Part shown: positions 39,282 through 53,300 of the stretch, one piece after another
Position numbering within the stretch: position 1 is the first letter of the stretch
Layout: each line of letters starts with the position of its first letter
Origin: Camarhynchus parvulus
Lineage: Eukaryota; Chordata; Aves; Passeriformes; Thraupidae
Reading direction: 5' to 3'
Length of the DNA: 64,000 bases
Assembly (NCBI RefSeq): GCF_901933205.1
Contig: NC_044578.1
Span: 11,866,501 to 11,930,500 of the forward strand
Position numbers and translations under genes: made by a program
Notes under the pieces: model-generated
What the model saw: only the letters and a program-made list of their open reading frames with translations
What the model was told of the DNA's origin: nothing
The model's database searches: none

Positions 39282-42200
39282 AATATTGACCTTTGGTCTG
39301 AGTCATCACTTTCCACTATAATTGTGAACTCTGTTGGCAGTAACCGTATGTACAGCCTTTGGTACATGGCTAACAGATCTAACAGACACAGAGGCTTTGA
39401 AGCTGGGATTAGAAATGTTAAAAACATCCCAAAAAACTCATCATACATGGACATGGACCAAAGTCTAGAATGGAACAAAGTATGTGTCTCTCAAGATTGT
39501 ATCTCTGTTACGGAGCAATCACAAACTGGGCTGAGAGACATCGAGCGCTTTTCAGCTGTGTTTAATTTTCCTTCATCTGTTAACCAGGAAGCAGGTATTA
39601 TTATTATTATTTCATTTTAATAGGGGGATCAAAACTAGAGAGAAATTTATTTAAGGTCATTCAGGAAATCTACAGCAGAACAGAGGAGATCAGGAATTTC
39701 TGAGTTCCAGACCAGGACACTAACCATGGGACAGCTCATTTCCTCTCTGTAGGAGACTCTGCTGCCAAATTGCATTAGATGAGAACAAGTCCCTGTTTAC
39801 ATTTCTTTAAAACAAACCTTCATTAGGACTGGCTTCAATACATCACAAATACATTATCAAGATTACCATGAAATGTTTATAAATCTCTAAATCCAAAGGA
39901 TAGGATTGGCTCATGTAAATGAAAATGAGATCACAAGACTCAGGACAAAAGCAAGTAAGTTTTCTGAGGAGAAGAGTAAGGTTATTTGCTGATGTAAGGC
40001 AAATGAATTGAAAAAACGCGGAGAAGCTTTTCTGAATTGGGGAAAAAACTTGTTTGTGTGATTGAATATGTCAGAATAATTTAAAAGCTCATTTATTATG
40101 AAACCAAATCTGTTTGTTTGAATACTGCATCTCATCTAATCCCTCGAGGCTGTTTACATAAAAGCAAACAATCTGCTAATGTTAAAAATTTTACTCACTT
40201 CCCTCATTTCCCATTTCTTTCTTAAGGAAAAAAAAAGAAAAGAAAGAAAACCACTTTTGTGCAACATTCTTAAACTTACAGAGATTGTCCTTTTGCAAGA
40301 GCCAAATGTCACTGAACTGCCATCATCTGTAAAAGATGTTGCTCAAGTAAGTAATGGAAAAAACCTGTGCTTTAAAATCAAATCAAATGAAACTGTTTAT
40401 GTTTAGTATTATGGATCCTTACTGGATTGTAAGTATTGTTTAACACCTTGAATAAACTGTAGTGATACTCTTCATTTTTACAGCAACAGTGCATTGCTCG
40501 CCTTGGTTCCAGGACCAACAGATCCTGGACAAAAGTCAGGTTATGCTTTCAGTGACTGTACAGACACAATTTGTCTTCCATCTTCTTTTTATATTTTTTT
40601 TATTCCTAGGTACTTATATACTTCAGTTACAATCAGATTAATTCCACAATAGTTTCTGGGTTTTTCCTCATTTTTCAATGAAGGTTTTCTAAGCTGCACT
40701 AAATTTAGGCCTACATCTTGCCAGCATCATTCCTTCCATGGCTCTGCTGCAGTGACAGACATACAGACTGCTCTGTGTTTTGCCTGTGACTGAAAAGCCA
40801 TTCATTTATCTGCCTGAGTGCAATCCTGCTGAAGTCAAGGGGCGTTCTGTCTTCGATTATTCCCATGAGTCCTGACTTTCAGCCTATGCCTCAAATAGGG
40901 TCAGAAAGTTCCCAGGGACAGCAGCTAAAGCCATGGATGTGATTAAATCTGTCTGCAAGGTAACTCAGACAGCTTTGCTTATGGGATGAGACAGGTGAAT
41001 GTGTCTGAATGTGTCTTCTGGTGTCCAGTGGCAGCCACATCCACATGTGCAAACACAGGACTGTCCATGAATTGACTACAATGGAAGATCATAATCTTCA
41101 TCTAAACAATTTATAAATTTTTTGTTCCTTTATTTTTTGGTGTTATTCCACAGCCAAAATCTAGGCATAAAGAAACAGTTGAAAAAGTACTTTGCCTGGG
41201 CCCTTATTGCTATTTCATAATCATGAAAACATGTATTGTTTAAAAAATAAATGTTTGAATTCCTCATGCTCCCCAAAAGAACATTAAATGCTTGTTTAAT
41301 GTCTGTCAGGTAAATACAGATATTAAACTTTTAGACTTGCATACATTCCTTTCTATTCAACACTGGCACATAGGGAAGAGTGAAGCTCGAGTAAGGCTCC
41401 CATAATAACCTTCTTTATTGCCACCCATGTCCCCCCCTCCCAAAATTCTATAACCTTCCTGTTCTCTGTTACTCTTCAGTTAAACACCACTTTGCATCCC
41501 TCCTATCCCATAAATGTGGTCACTTGTCCTTCACTCCCTCTTCTCTTTTCTTTGGGAATGATTTTTTTTCTTTTTCCGACTTATCACTTCATATATTAAA
41601 AAAAAAAAAAAAAGTGTTTCAACAGAAATCAGAGGGGAACAGGTTTATCCTGAAGCAGTTCTCACAAATCCTCTGGGGAAGGCAGGATGATGTATTTGGC
41701 CAAGGAATATACTGTTTTGTCTTCTGGCAGGTGAACAGTGGTTATTCTAGGCTGGCTCTTTTCCCTATTTCCTTATCAAGAGTTTTGCTACCTAAACAAT
41801 TTCTCTCTCCCAGCTCTTGAACAAAGCATAAGAATTCTTGACACTCGTCATTTATCTCCAAGACTAATATAGGCTCCAATACCAGTATATTATTTCTCAA
41901 TTTTACCCATCGTCTTCTTTTATATCAATCTTGCCAATAATTTACAGAGCTGCTGCATCTGTCAAGATGAGTCTTCTGCTGTTGTTTAAAGATGATATTT
42001 CTAATAATGCTTGAAAATGGCATGCATTTTTTGTTGGAAAAAAATAAACCCCAAACCTATATCCATACCTGTTCTTTAATCAGATTTTTCTCTATATTGT
42101 TGATAAGGTTGAAACAGGAGCTCATGGCAAGTATTAATTATCAACCAAGATGCTGATGTTGTAATTGCATAGTCTGTTTTCAGTGTGGCAGGAAATCTCA

Positions 42201-45200
42201 GCTCATACAAGGGCTCTGCTCTGTGGAACCTGTAAAGCAACACTGGCCCCAAACAGGTTGGGCTGGAATCCAAAAACTGCAATTTTTGTTGGCCAATAAA
42301 ATCTTCCCAGCAGTGACCTCCCTCGTGCTCTTCAGCTCAGTGAGTTCCCACACAATGTACTGCAATTTGACTTCCCAGAATTGGGAATAGGGATAATGGG
42401 GGGCACATATTGCAAACTCTGTTTTGATTAGTAGATAGGATTTTTCTCCCTAGAATGGCACTGGCAAATTACTAGCTTCTTTTTCAAGTGTTTCAATGAT
42501 TTCGCTGCTTTATCGCTATCAACTGTGATGAAAGCCAGGTCCTTGGTTTACTTGACCCCTTTTGAAAATGAGACTACTTTCAATTTTTCTGGTAAGACTT
42601 CTTTGGAGATTTTGTGTCTATTGCTCAGTCCTGTGCTGCTGATGGAGAATTGGAGATTCTGCTCAGCTGTAGTAAAAGCAAGGTTGAGCTCATGCTTAAT
42701 CTGTCAGAATTTTGTGGTGCAGTTTTCAGGTAGATAGTGAATAGTCAGTTTGGAGTATTTCCCCCTCAAAGAACACAAATAAGGAATCTATAAATGATTG
42801 GCACAGAAACTCACAAGAAATCCACACCACAATCCAGGCAGTTTGAAGATGATGTCTCAGTAGTTGTGTATTCTTTTGGGATCTAAAGAACCTTCATGGG
42901 AAAAGAGGCTTCACTAAGGCTGTTATTAAGGATTTTATTCTCCCCTCCTTAAAAAAAAGAATTCTTGGTCAGAAATAATTTCACAGAAGACAAACTTCTC
43001 ATCAGCTCTCAGCAGAATTAAGTGCCACTTATGGAGACAGAGGAGTTAATGGAAGAATAAATTACATTGTAAGAAAAGCTGCTGTAGCTCTTACATGTAC
43101 CATTTCTCTGTTCATCCAAGAAATGATGGAGATTTCATTAGAAAGAAGAACATTTTTAGCTTTGGATAGGCAAACAATAAGAGACACATTTATTTAAAGC
43201 AACAATTCAGTTTCCATAAGATTCAACCAGCTATTCTAGAGCCAGTTGTGACACTGATTACTTCAGCAGGCAGGTGATGATCAGAACCATTTAACATCCA
43301 TTGAAATAGATACTGAGGTAGAATCAGGAATGCTTTCATGCCTCAACATTGATTGTTAGTGTTATCCAGGGGAGGAAATTTTTAAGAAAAAAAAATCAGG
43401 TAAAGATGGATAGTGTGTCTAGTACTGAAATGCAACAAAGAAATAGTCAAGTAAATGAATTTGTTAAATAAGAAGTACAGTATTTATTCCTAGGTTGTCT
43501 CAATGACTATGTCTGAAGTGATCACAAGGAGGCAATCTGGACATTTAAACAAAATAAAAATGGCTGGGTCTGATGATCCATGGGAATTGTGTGCTCTCTT
43601 ATTAGTCTGTGGCCAAAGCAAAGCATTGGATGTAACTTTTTCCCTGCAGAAAGGACAAAACCAGACAAGTGTCTGACCCAGATGACCTGCAGTTCTTTTG
43701 GCAGAAGGTTCAGAGGCAGGAGGTGAGCACTGTTTGCATTTATTGATGAAGGGTCCTGATCCTGTTTTCATGTCTCATGGTAAAGTGTTGGAGACAGCAA
43801 AACCTCAGCCTGCTGAGCTGTAAGCCCTGGTGGAGGCTAATTCTGTGCTCAGTGCAGAACACCAGGGACAATGCACCCTGTGACATTTCATCAAAATTCA
43901 GGGAAAAGGATGAGATGCAGACCACAGCTGCTCAAACCTGTTGGATTTACTCTTTTCCAAATGCAATCAGGCTCTCTGCTGAGAGTCTGATTCACAACAT
44001 CCTCAATGTGATTCAAGTGTTTAGGGCCCTTGCATTCTAAGGATAAGGTTTTGTGTGAAGTACAAGAAGACAAGGAGCATGAAATATGAATGTCAGCTGT
44101 AACAGTGTCTGGCTGTAGAAAAAATGGATGCTGTGTTAGAATTTTAATTCCTTCCTGAGTGAATTACTCAATCAAATTCAAGCCCATTGGAAAAAAGAAG
44201 GAAGGAATCAAATTTCTGATGCAGATATGCTCCTGTCAACATCATACACATGAGAAAAATATGTAGTAGCATGAATTTGAGCTTTAATTAGCTATATTTC
44301 AGCATAATTGCAAATGTGAGCTGATTTAGGTATAATATTTAATGAAGAAATACCCCTTAGATTTTACTAAAGCAGGTAATATATTTTCAACCTCTATTTT
44401 TAGATCAGTTTTCTCAACAGGGGAGGGGTTTTGGTGTATTGCTTGGTATAAATGATTTTTGGTGGGTTTTTTGTTTTGTTTTGTTTGTGTTTTGGTTTTT
44501 TTTTTTTTGATGTTCAAGCCTGAATTCTCCTACAAAACAAAACCCAAATTGCTTCTTATTATTACAGTTTTCCCCAGATTTGGTAACTTTTCTTTCTGCT
44601 ATATCTAACTGGTCTCCAGGAGAACTTGAGCATGGTCCTAAGTGGTCAAAAGTGCTCGAATTTAATATCCAGAAGAAGGGATCTAGAGGCAGTTCTGGTT
44701 TACAGCTGGATGTAACCTAGCTGATCTAAATGCTGAGTCTGCACAGAACCCTGTAGCACTGCTGACATTCAAATCAAGCACAAGGTGCAGTTCCCACACT
44801 TGTATCACTCTTGATTTTCTATTCCTGCACTCTCCTGTCCTTTTGCTAAGAATTCTTATGCTGCAAAGCCGGTAAAAGAATTTTCTTTTTTTCTGATCCT
44901 AGAAGATTTAATTGAGGAAAATACTTTCATTAATGAATGAGAGTCAGAAGTGGTGTTGGAAGTGGTGGTATTGAATGAGCACCATTGGAATGGGTGAGGG
45001 AAACCTACCCAGTGCTGGGAGATGGATGTCAGCCCAGGGAAGGGGAAATTGCACTGCACAGCTGGAACACCTTCCTTGGGAAAAACCTGGTCCTAAATCT
45101 AGCCAAAAATGATATACTTCAATCCTGTAGTTTATCAATTCACTAGTCTATAGCCACCTCATTGTGATTATGTATGAAAGCATGAAAAATGTAACAAAAT

Positions 45201-48200
45201 ACTCTGCTACAGAATTGTTCTCATTAGCCCATATCCATTAGCTTGGAATAGGATTTTTCCAGAGAATAGCTGATTAAGTTCTTGAACCTTGTACAGAAAT
45301 ATGTCAAGTAAGTTTTTTTCTTTCAACAATAGAGTGAAATAGAGATTCTACATGTCCATAATTTCTCATTTAAATGAATATGACCCACAAGCTTTAATAA
45401 TTTTATTGGTCATTCACTGCCTAAATTTCTGCTGTTAGAAAGTTGTTGTTGATGTCCTGTATTGTTAAACTAAATTGTTTCTGTAGGCCCCATTTTATTG
45501 TCTGTATCCACACCTGAAATTCAGCAGCAGGGCTGACTTTGCTAGTATTTCAATGAAGCAAGTTTTCATCACAGCTTCTCTCTTTTGCCTTTTGCACCAG
45601 CAAGGCTCTTGGGTACAGCTTGTCCCCAGAAACATTCTAGGGAAATGTAACATGATTTTCCTCTGTTTTACTGAGGGCTTAATTGTGCAATGGTAAATAA
45701 CTTAATTGCTCCTTTAGCAAATGGTGATGCTGCTGCACGGTTATATTCTGTTCTCCAATCTGTAACTCATTTTCCCTCTGACTCAGAAAACCACTAATTC
45801 TAAGGAAAATAGTTCTTTAACAGAATTTAGTATTTTTAATAGTTTTTTTTTTCTATTAGCATGTCTGAAACTGCAGTGGTTAACCTGGAAGCCTGACTCA
45901 GCTGTGTGACAGTGTGGCAGTCTGTGACAGGAGGGCTGTGCCACGCACAGCAGAAGATTGTCACCACGTGGTCCCCGCACAAATTCTGTGTGCAATTAGG
46001 GGTTCTCTTTATAGAGAGTGCAGACTAATTTGCTGGTTGCTCAAGATGATGAGGCATTAGCAGGACCATTTGTTTGGATCATTATGTTTTGGGTCATTGC
46101 TGAATTTTCGAAAAGAAGATTGTCCCACAGCCTATTACTATTACAGTGTTTGTTTATTTGATTTTTTTTTTAATGTTGGCTCAGTTAGGAAAACTTTTCT
46201 CTCTTCATGGATTCAGCTACAATTTATCTGCGCCCAAAAAAGATAACATGCCTTTTTTGAAGGTGTTAGCAACTCAGGGATATTGATGCACTCCATTCAC
46301 ATGTGACTCTGAATATAGCTAAACTGCTACACAACTAATTAGGGCCTCAGCAATTTACCTCCACATTTTATTCTGTTGTCAATATGCCTCACCAAAAGTA
46401 AGGACAGAGAACTCAAGCAAAACATTAAATATTACTTGCTGTAAACAGCTGACAAAAAGATCACACTGAATTTCATCAAAGAGTAGGATCTGACAAACAA
46501 AGGACACTGTGCTCAGTGATCTGAGTCACTTTGGCCTATTCTCTTTTAATACTGTACATTGCTTATGATATCTGCTCCTCTTCCTGGCACTTTTACTGTA
46601 CTGGCCTTGCTGGGATATTCTGCTTTCACATTCAAATCGTAAAAATTTTTTTTCAAAGCAAAACGTGGAAATGTGATTTTTCCTGGCCTTTGATCATTGA
46701 AAGTATCATAAAAGAGTCAGTGGTTTCATGCAGCCACAAGTTTTCCATTTTTATTTATTTCATTCAAGTATGGAATTTTAAAAAGAATTATTACTCATTG
46801 ATCTGTATGAAGTATGATGTTTTCATGGGATGTTCAGTCCGAGAGACTTAACAGTTCAGTTAAAGTCCCATGATTTCATTAATTGTGATCAATCAATCAA
46901 CATATCTGAAAAACAAAGCTGCCAAAGAAAAATATTTCACATTAATATACTCAATGAACAACAAATAGCCAATTTAAAATTGATAAGCTCTTAGAAAAAA
47001 TAGAAGTTCTGTAATCAATCTAAAAGCATAATGTTGTTATGGGTGATTTTATATTCCTAATTTAGGATGAAGCTGTTTTCATTTAAGAAGCAGATTTAAA
47101 AAAACTGGTAGTGTTTGTTTTCAGAAAGTGGGAAACATTAGGTAAAAAATATTTTCTCTTTTCAAGCATTGAAATTTATTTTCTTGTCTTTCATAGCTTG
47201 CTAGTATATTGCCAAAATCTCCAGTGGCCTGTGTTACCACTAGGAACCACAATGTCTTTCTAGAAATGTTACCTTTCCATTCTCATATGAAAGACAAATC
47301 TAGTCAAGCAAATCTTGTCTGCCATGATTCACTCTCTTTTTTCCTCCCCGACCTTTAAGATGAAAATAATTATATAAATGCAAAAAGAAAAAGCAAAAGG
47401 GAAAAAAACCCCAATCAAACAACAAACCACCTCTTCCAATGTAAAAAATAGTTAATTAAATAAACTGAAAAAAACACTGAAATGAAATTTGTGTGGTTGA
47501 ACTGGGCTGTCAGGTTTGGCTCTCCTGTTTAGTGTTGCATCAGCACCAGAATGCATCACAGCCGCCCACCTCTCATTTTACTGCATTCTTCTGATATTTT
47601 CTATTGCTCAATCTAGTCCAGTTAGCACCAGTTTTGTCTCCTTGGGCTTCACCCTTAACATTTTCTTTCTTATTTTGGTATTTATGCTCATTTAGAATAT
47701 CATTTCATCTCCCACTTAATTTCTGCTTAGCCAGGTCTGATTCATTTACAGCATTCCCTCAAAATTCACATTTTTCAGTCCAACCCCTTAATTCTTACCC
47801 TTATTTAATTCTTTCCAAACTCATGGTCACCTGTGGTAGCAAGGCAGAACCATCTAAATTTTTCTAGATGTGAGGAAACAGCAACATATTTTCCTAAATA
47901 ATTCCTTATCAGCTTTTATCAGAGATAATGCAAGATCTTCAGAAGACCTCAGAAGGGAGTGGATAATTAGCTGTGAAAGCTAAGAAAAGACTGACCTTCT
48001 TGAAAAATAAACCAAATTCTGGGAAGTATTCAAAATGAAATATGAAGGTCCACAGTCAGTTTTCACTCCTTGGGTACAGCTCAGGTGCACCAGCACCCAC
48101 AGCAGTAAGGGCTGAATGTTTCCCCTTCATCCCACAGGCTGAGTAACCCAGAAGGAAATAACTCTGATCTCACACTGGCAAATGAAAGTTAAAAAGGAAA

Positions 48201-50180
48201 GTAAAATCAAAGCTATTACTCAGGATGGGAGGAAATGTCCTCTTATAAAGGTCTTGATAGTTGATTACTTAAGCAAATTTCAGCAGAAATTTGTCCAGCA
48301 GCCTTACAGACTCATCCATTTAGGATCCATTTGGGTTACTTTTCTAACCCAAATCAGGCTATTCAATGGCTGTCTTGTTTCCACTGCAGTGCTGCACAGT
48401 GCTAGTATTATGGATTAATTTTGTACTGGTTTTCATTTTACTTCTGGAGGGAGAATGGCTTTCACATGTTTTACATGTACTAAATAAACAGCCCTGCCCA
48501 GCCCAGTTTCCCAAGCTAGAAAGTAGAAGTTTGATGCATAACTTCTTGGTTTACTATTAACTAGCTGTGACCCCAGGCAAGCAGAATGTTAAAATGCTAT
48601 TAATTGTTTTGCTACTAATTAGAGATTAAAACAAAATAAGCCATTCTTATGTTTTTGCAACCTGTAGTGTTACTGATAGACTCACAAGCTGCTGAAGAAG
48701 GCCAGTTACTAATTTAAAAGTCAGAAGCCAGACTCACTCTTCCTGTGCTTGCTCTCACTACATCTATGTACAAATATGTGTTGCTGGCCTCCAAGAACCT
48801 TTAGGCCATTTTTTGTTCTGAGTCCATAAAGCCAAAGTTTCTCATCAAGCACCTGTACCTGGAGGGTACAGGTATCTGGGGCTCACAGATGTTCTGTCTC
48901 TGCCCCTGGACCTTCAGAGGCACAAGGACCCTACTCATTACTAAATCTGAAATTTGCTTGGTCAGACCTGTTCTGTAGAGGTTCCTTCCTGAACCTGAAC
49001 ACTTCCTTTGACCTAGAAATTCAGCACTCTGCCCTTCAGGAAACAAAGCCAAAGAAAATCAGTGTGTTGATATGTACTGCATGTGAATTCCCCTTTGCTC
49101 TCAGGCTTTGACACTCTGGTTCCTCTCCAAGCACCTTCTTCTTCTTCTCTCCTCTCTCCAGTGAAACTCCACTAATGCAATTACTGAAAATATCATTATC
49201 TTCCATTAGCTCTCTGCTTATCAAATCCTGCTGTTTATCAAGAGTAACTGGCTTACTGAGATTTCACAGGTAATTTTTTTGCTTGGCTTAAGCCTATATC
49301 TATACAGATTGTATTAATTTAGTAAGAGCTGAATGGTTACATGGCTGCCTATCACAGTAATATATTCTAATTAAGGATATAAACTTGTTTACCAGCTTTC
49401 TTTAGCACAGATATTACTTGTGGTAAGCCAACACTGTGAGCACTACTTATAAAAAATTAGATCATTCTTAATTAAATCTTTCCACAGAGATACCTCTCCA
49501 CATCATAAATGAGTGCTCTTCCTTTTCATTAATGTGAATTTATTTCTTCATCAAAAAATTATCTTCTGCCAGGAAATTCGAACACTTTCACTTAGTTGAA
49601 AGCCTTGAGGCTGAATTCCTGCTTCTGGCTGTGGTTTGTTGTTGAGTCTAAAGCTCCTACTACACTTTAAGATAAGTATGATTCTAGGGAAAAAATAATG
49701 TTGTGAAAACAAGAAGCTTTTCTAAAATTAGATTTGCTTGCCTAAGCTGTTGTCTTATATAATTTCATTAAGTTTACTTTAGTATATCATAAAAATTATT
49801 TTTCCTCACTTTCAGATGATAAGACATTCAGATAACTTTTTATTATTTGTCTGGAGCAATCATGTATTTTTGTATCTGTATCAACCTCTAGCTGTGGGAG
49901 AGAACTGTTTATTTGAAATGTAATCATTGGCTATTCTGGGGCTGCTTTTTCTGCTAACCAGAAAGCATTTACTTTGTTTGCAGCCTAAAACCTCATGATG
50001 TTACTTAAAATCTTCCTACTGCTTTTAAATGGACTTTAGATTTGTATTTTATGATATACTTAAAGAATAACAATGAAGTAGTTTTACTTTGAAGCATGAA
50101 AAGTTGTAAGAGGAGAATCAGAGGGGAAAATCCATCAAAAAACCAAAAGAATTTTATCACTTATCAGGATATATCAGAAC
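39282..50180. other. Non-coding upstream region, segment 7
   Basis: No gene is recognised in about 11 kb. It contains an A16 run at 41598-41613, a T/G-rich tract at 44461-44509, and a 9-bp perfect hairpin with 5-nt loop at 48851-48873 (ACCTGTACC / GGTACAGGT). Open frames reach at most about 106 codons and none resembles a known protein. No interspersed element was recognised. Confidence 0.55.
44461..44509. repeat. T/G-rich low-complexity tract
   Basis: GTTTT and GGTTTT units are followed by a run of about 12 T. It is simple sequence of the same class as at 4876, 12550, 21935 and 36779. Confidence 0.8.
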
Positions 50181-50370
50181 AGGATAGAATAGAATATTTC
50201 AGTAGAATAGAACAGAATGGAACAGAAGCTGGAGGGGGCATAAAGGGATCATCTAGTGCAACTGCCTGACCACTTCAGGACTGACCAAGTTCAAGCCTCT
50301 TTTTAAGGATGTTTCCACATGATTTAGTTGTTGACAAATTTGGGGTATCAAGCACCACTTGAGGAACAAA
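50181..50370 (-). mobile_element. CR1 LINE fragment (3' end, antisense)
   Basis: It opens with tail repeats (GATAGAATAGAAT, AGAATAGAACAGAATGGAAC) that are the complement of the CR1 terminal ATTCTATG octamers. It continues with 'gggatcatctagtgcaactg' and 'cctgaccacttcaggactga', then the more diverged 'ccacatgatttagttgttga' and 'ggggtatcaagcaccact'. This is the antisense 3' end of a CR1 copy, about 190 bp long and 5'-truncated. The right boundary is approximate. Confidence 0.86.
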
Positions 50371-53300
50371 TAAATAAAATAGGTTAGAATAATTTGAAGG
50401 AAATTATTTCTTTATTTAATTTGACTTGAGCAAACTGATTGAAAAGAATACTTGATGAAAGACTTCTTCTGGCTTGTTTTTCCATGGTCTCCATCCTGGA
50501 CAATGGAAGAAGAGAAAAGGAGCTACTATGAAGTTAAAAGCAGTTAATTTAGTATAATTTGTAGGATGCTTGTTCTTATGTCCCCAAATACTAAAGAGGT
50601 AAGTAATAAAAGAGAACATTCCATCCCATATATTTAAAATAAGAGAAAATTACATTGTTATTTTGATGTGTAGAACTGTACTTCCACTCCTGGTTAAGCC
50701 CACTTACTACAAATTACCCCAGCCTGAACAGGCAAGATTCAGTCAGTAATGGCAATATGTGTCTCCTCTGGCCTTTTTTAAAAATTTGGGTCTATGGTAG
50801 TACAAAAAAATGTTACTTTATATAATCATAAAGGAGGCAACCTTTGGTTCTGAAACAGCAAATCTGACTTTAAAAAATATGTTAAAAATGTTTAATCTGC
50901 TATTCATTAGCCAGATAAATGGGTATAGAACTGCTACATGAAGTTTCCTATAAATTCTTGAAGGGAATGCTTTCAAATTCATGGGTTTACAGGAAGAACA
51001 TGCTCAGTGATACACCTGCTCTATAATCACATTGCCATTATTCTGTTCATCTTCCCTCACTCTTAAGGGCTGTACTTGTACAAAGTAACACATAAAACTG
51101 CACATAAAAAAGAATCAACCCATACTCTGAAGGATCCTAATCATCTCCTACATATGCCTTGCAGTGTCATACCAAAAAAAGGGTTCAAGAAAGTACCAGA
51201 TACAAGGTCTGCAAATGAGAAAAGGGAATTATTGCCCTGCAGTTCTTTCTGATACAGCCAATTTAGTCACTATTTGTAGCAATCAGATAATTTTAGAGCA
51301 ACAGTATGTGATTAAGATGAAAGTGTATCTCTAAGCAGGAATAAATGCAAATCAATAAACTGATGTAATGAAAGGTTTCAGTAGCCACTTCTAATATTTA
51401 GCATTGTTGTCATGATCCATTAGGGAATCATTTGACCAATATGAGGCATCTTAGTTTTTATGCTTATGTAAATATTGCTCAGAACAAATGTGAATAAGAC
51501 AGTATAGAATAATTTTTTTTGGTCGTTGTTGTATTGAATATCCTGGCAGATTGCAAATATTCTGACTTAGACTGGAAACTTCTGGGTTTAGTGTTGGAAG
51601 TTTTGTCTGTCTTTGATAGCTGGATGATGGATACTTGAGCTCTCCCCTCCTCTGCTAACACAGTTTGGCAATGATGACTTAGTCAAATGCAGTTGTTTCA
51701 GCAGTTTAGCACCTTTGTTTTGGGTTTGCTTCTCGAGAAATTGCTTTGCAAGTCTGCTGGTATCTCAGGAACAATCTGCTTGGTATCAATAGTACCATGA
51801 GCCGTTTGATGATCAATTCCTTGGTTAAAGGATTGTCTCTCCATGGTCTTCTTGGACCCTTCTTGTGAGATTACATTAAAACAGAAAATCTGTCTTTGCT
51901 CTTTCTAGTGAAAAGAACTATAATGCAAATATGTATGTCACAAATTGTAGCAAACTACTGTGTCCCCTCTCTCACCTCCAAACCTCACCAGGGAAATTGA
52001 GAATATTTCCTCTTTGTTCTGTCTACAGCAACTCCTACCTCATTTGCCAGGAGCTGTGTCTCATATCAAGAAGCAAAGAATTTAACTTCCTTGCTGATAG
52101 GGATGTTTAGAAAATAAAACACCATTATTCACAGCTGTACTTCCAGTAAGAGCAAACAGTCCCTGCTCAGATATCAGCAGGTGGAAATCTCAGTAGAAAG
52201 ATGCATGTTTGTTGTTATGATTCCTGATGACCTTTCTTGGTTTTATTTTGCTTTGATAGTGAATGCTTTCTGGCATGTTGGTGGTTTTAACCTCCTGAAC
52301 TGATCTGGGGCTTGTTGCAAAACACCATTAATTTATATTTAACTACCTAGGAATTTCCTCCTTTAGCTGCCTTGGCTGTGTCCCAATTCAGGCAGTACTT
52401 AAGCCACAATTTGTGACTGTTTTACTGCTTCATGGTGAGCTATGAAGGTCAGTGGTGGTTATCACAATGACAAAGCCATGGGTGAGCTGTCAGCTGCATT
52501 TTGCTGAACCACACTTCTTTTAACTTGATGAATTGCCTTAACATATTTTAAAATGCGTATTTTGAATATGACAGGATACAGCAAGTATTTTATCTACCCT
52601 CCTCAAGAATCAAGCAAACCCAGGACCCCGAGACACTTCTTTAAGGAGATATATTCTGACCTCCATTTCTTGTTTCAGATACCTACATGGTCTAACTGCA
52701 CACCAGTATGACTGTGCATGTGTTCTTACAAAATCTATTTCCTAGCCTGGGCAGAAACTTATTGTTTTGTCTTAACACTATCAAGCCAGGATCTTGAGGA
52801 TACACTACAGTCACATAACACTTAAAAGCAAGCCTTACTTGCTAAATTTATATGAGACTTTAAAAGCCTAGGAATTTGTGACATCCTTTATTGTGCACTT
52901 ACTGCCATTTTACTATGTACATGATCACCTTCCACATTACTGACCTAATTTTCTGATTGCATTTTCTAGACAGGAGGTGTAATTAATTTCTCAAGCAAAA
53001 TTGGCCCTTATCAGTCTTAACTGCTTAATGAAATGAGATTGAAAATTGTCCTTCACTACTATACGATTTAAAATCAGTCTCTTTGAAAATCTGCTGTAAA
53101 ATCAGGTTAACAACCTTAAAAAAGACATGGGAATAATTCCTCATTTCATAATGAGAATACTAAAAAACACCACTAAAAAATCCAAGAAGAATTAGTAATG
53201 CTGGTGTTCTTAACAAGTGACTCAGATTTTCCAAGACTATAATTTTTTATCTCCATGTTTCTGCTGTCTGACTATTGCTAACTTCAGAACAGAGCAAGCC

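Noticed and set aside
39201..39620. 139-codon plus-strand frame
   Set aside because: It begins inside a CR1 3' fragment and continues into unique non-coding sequence.
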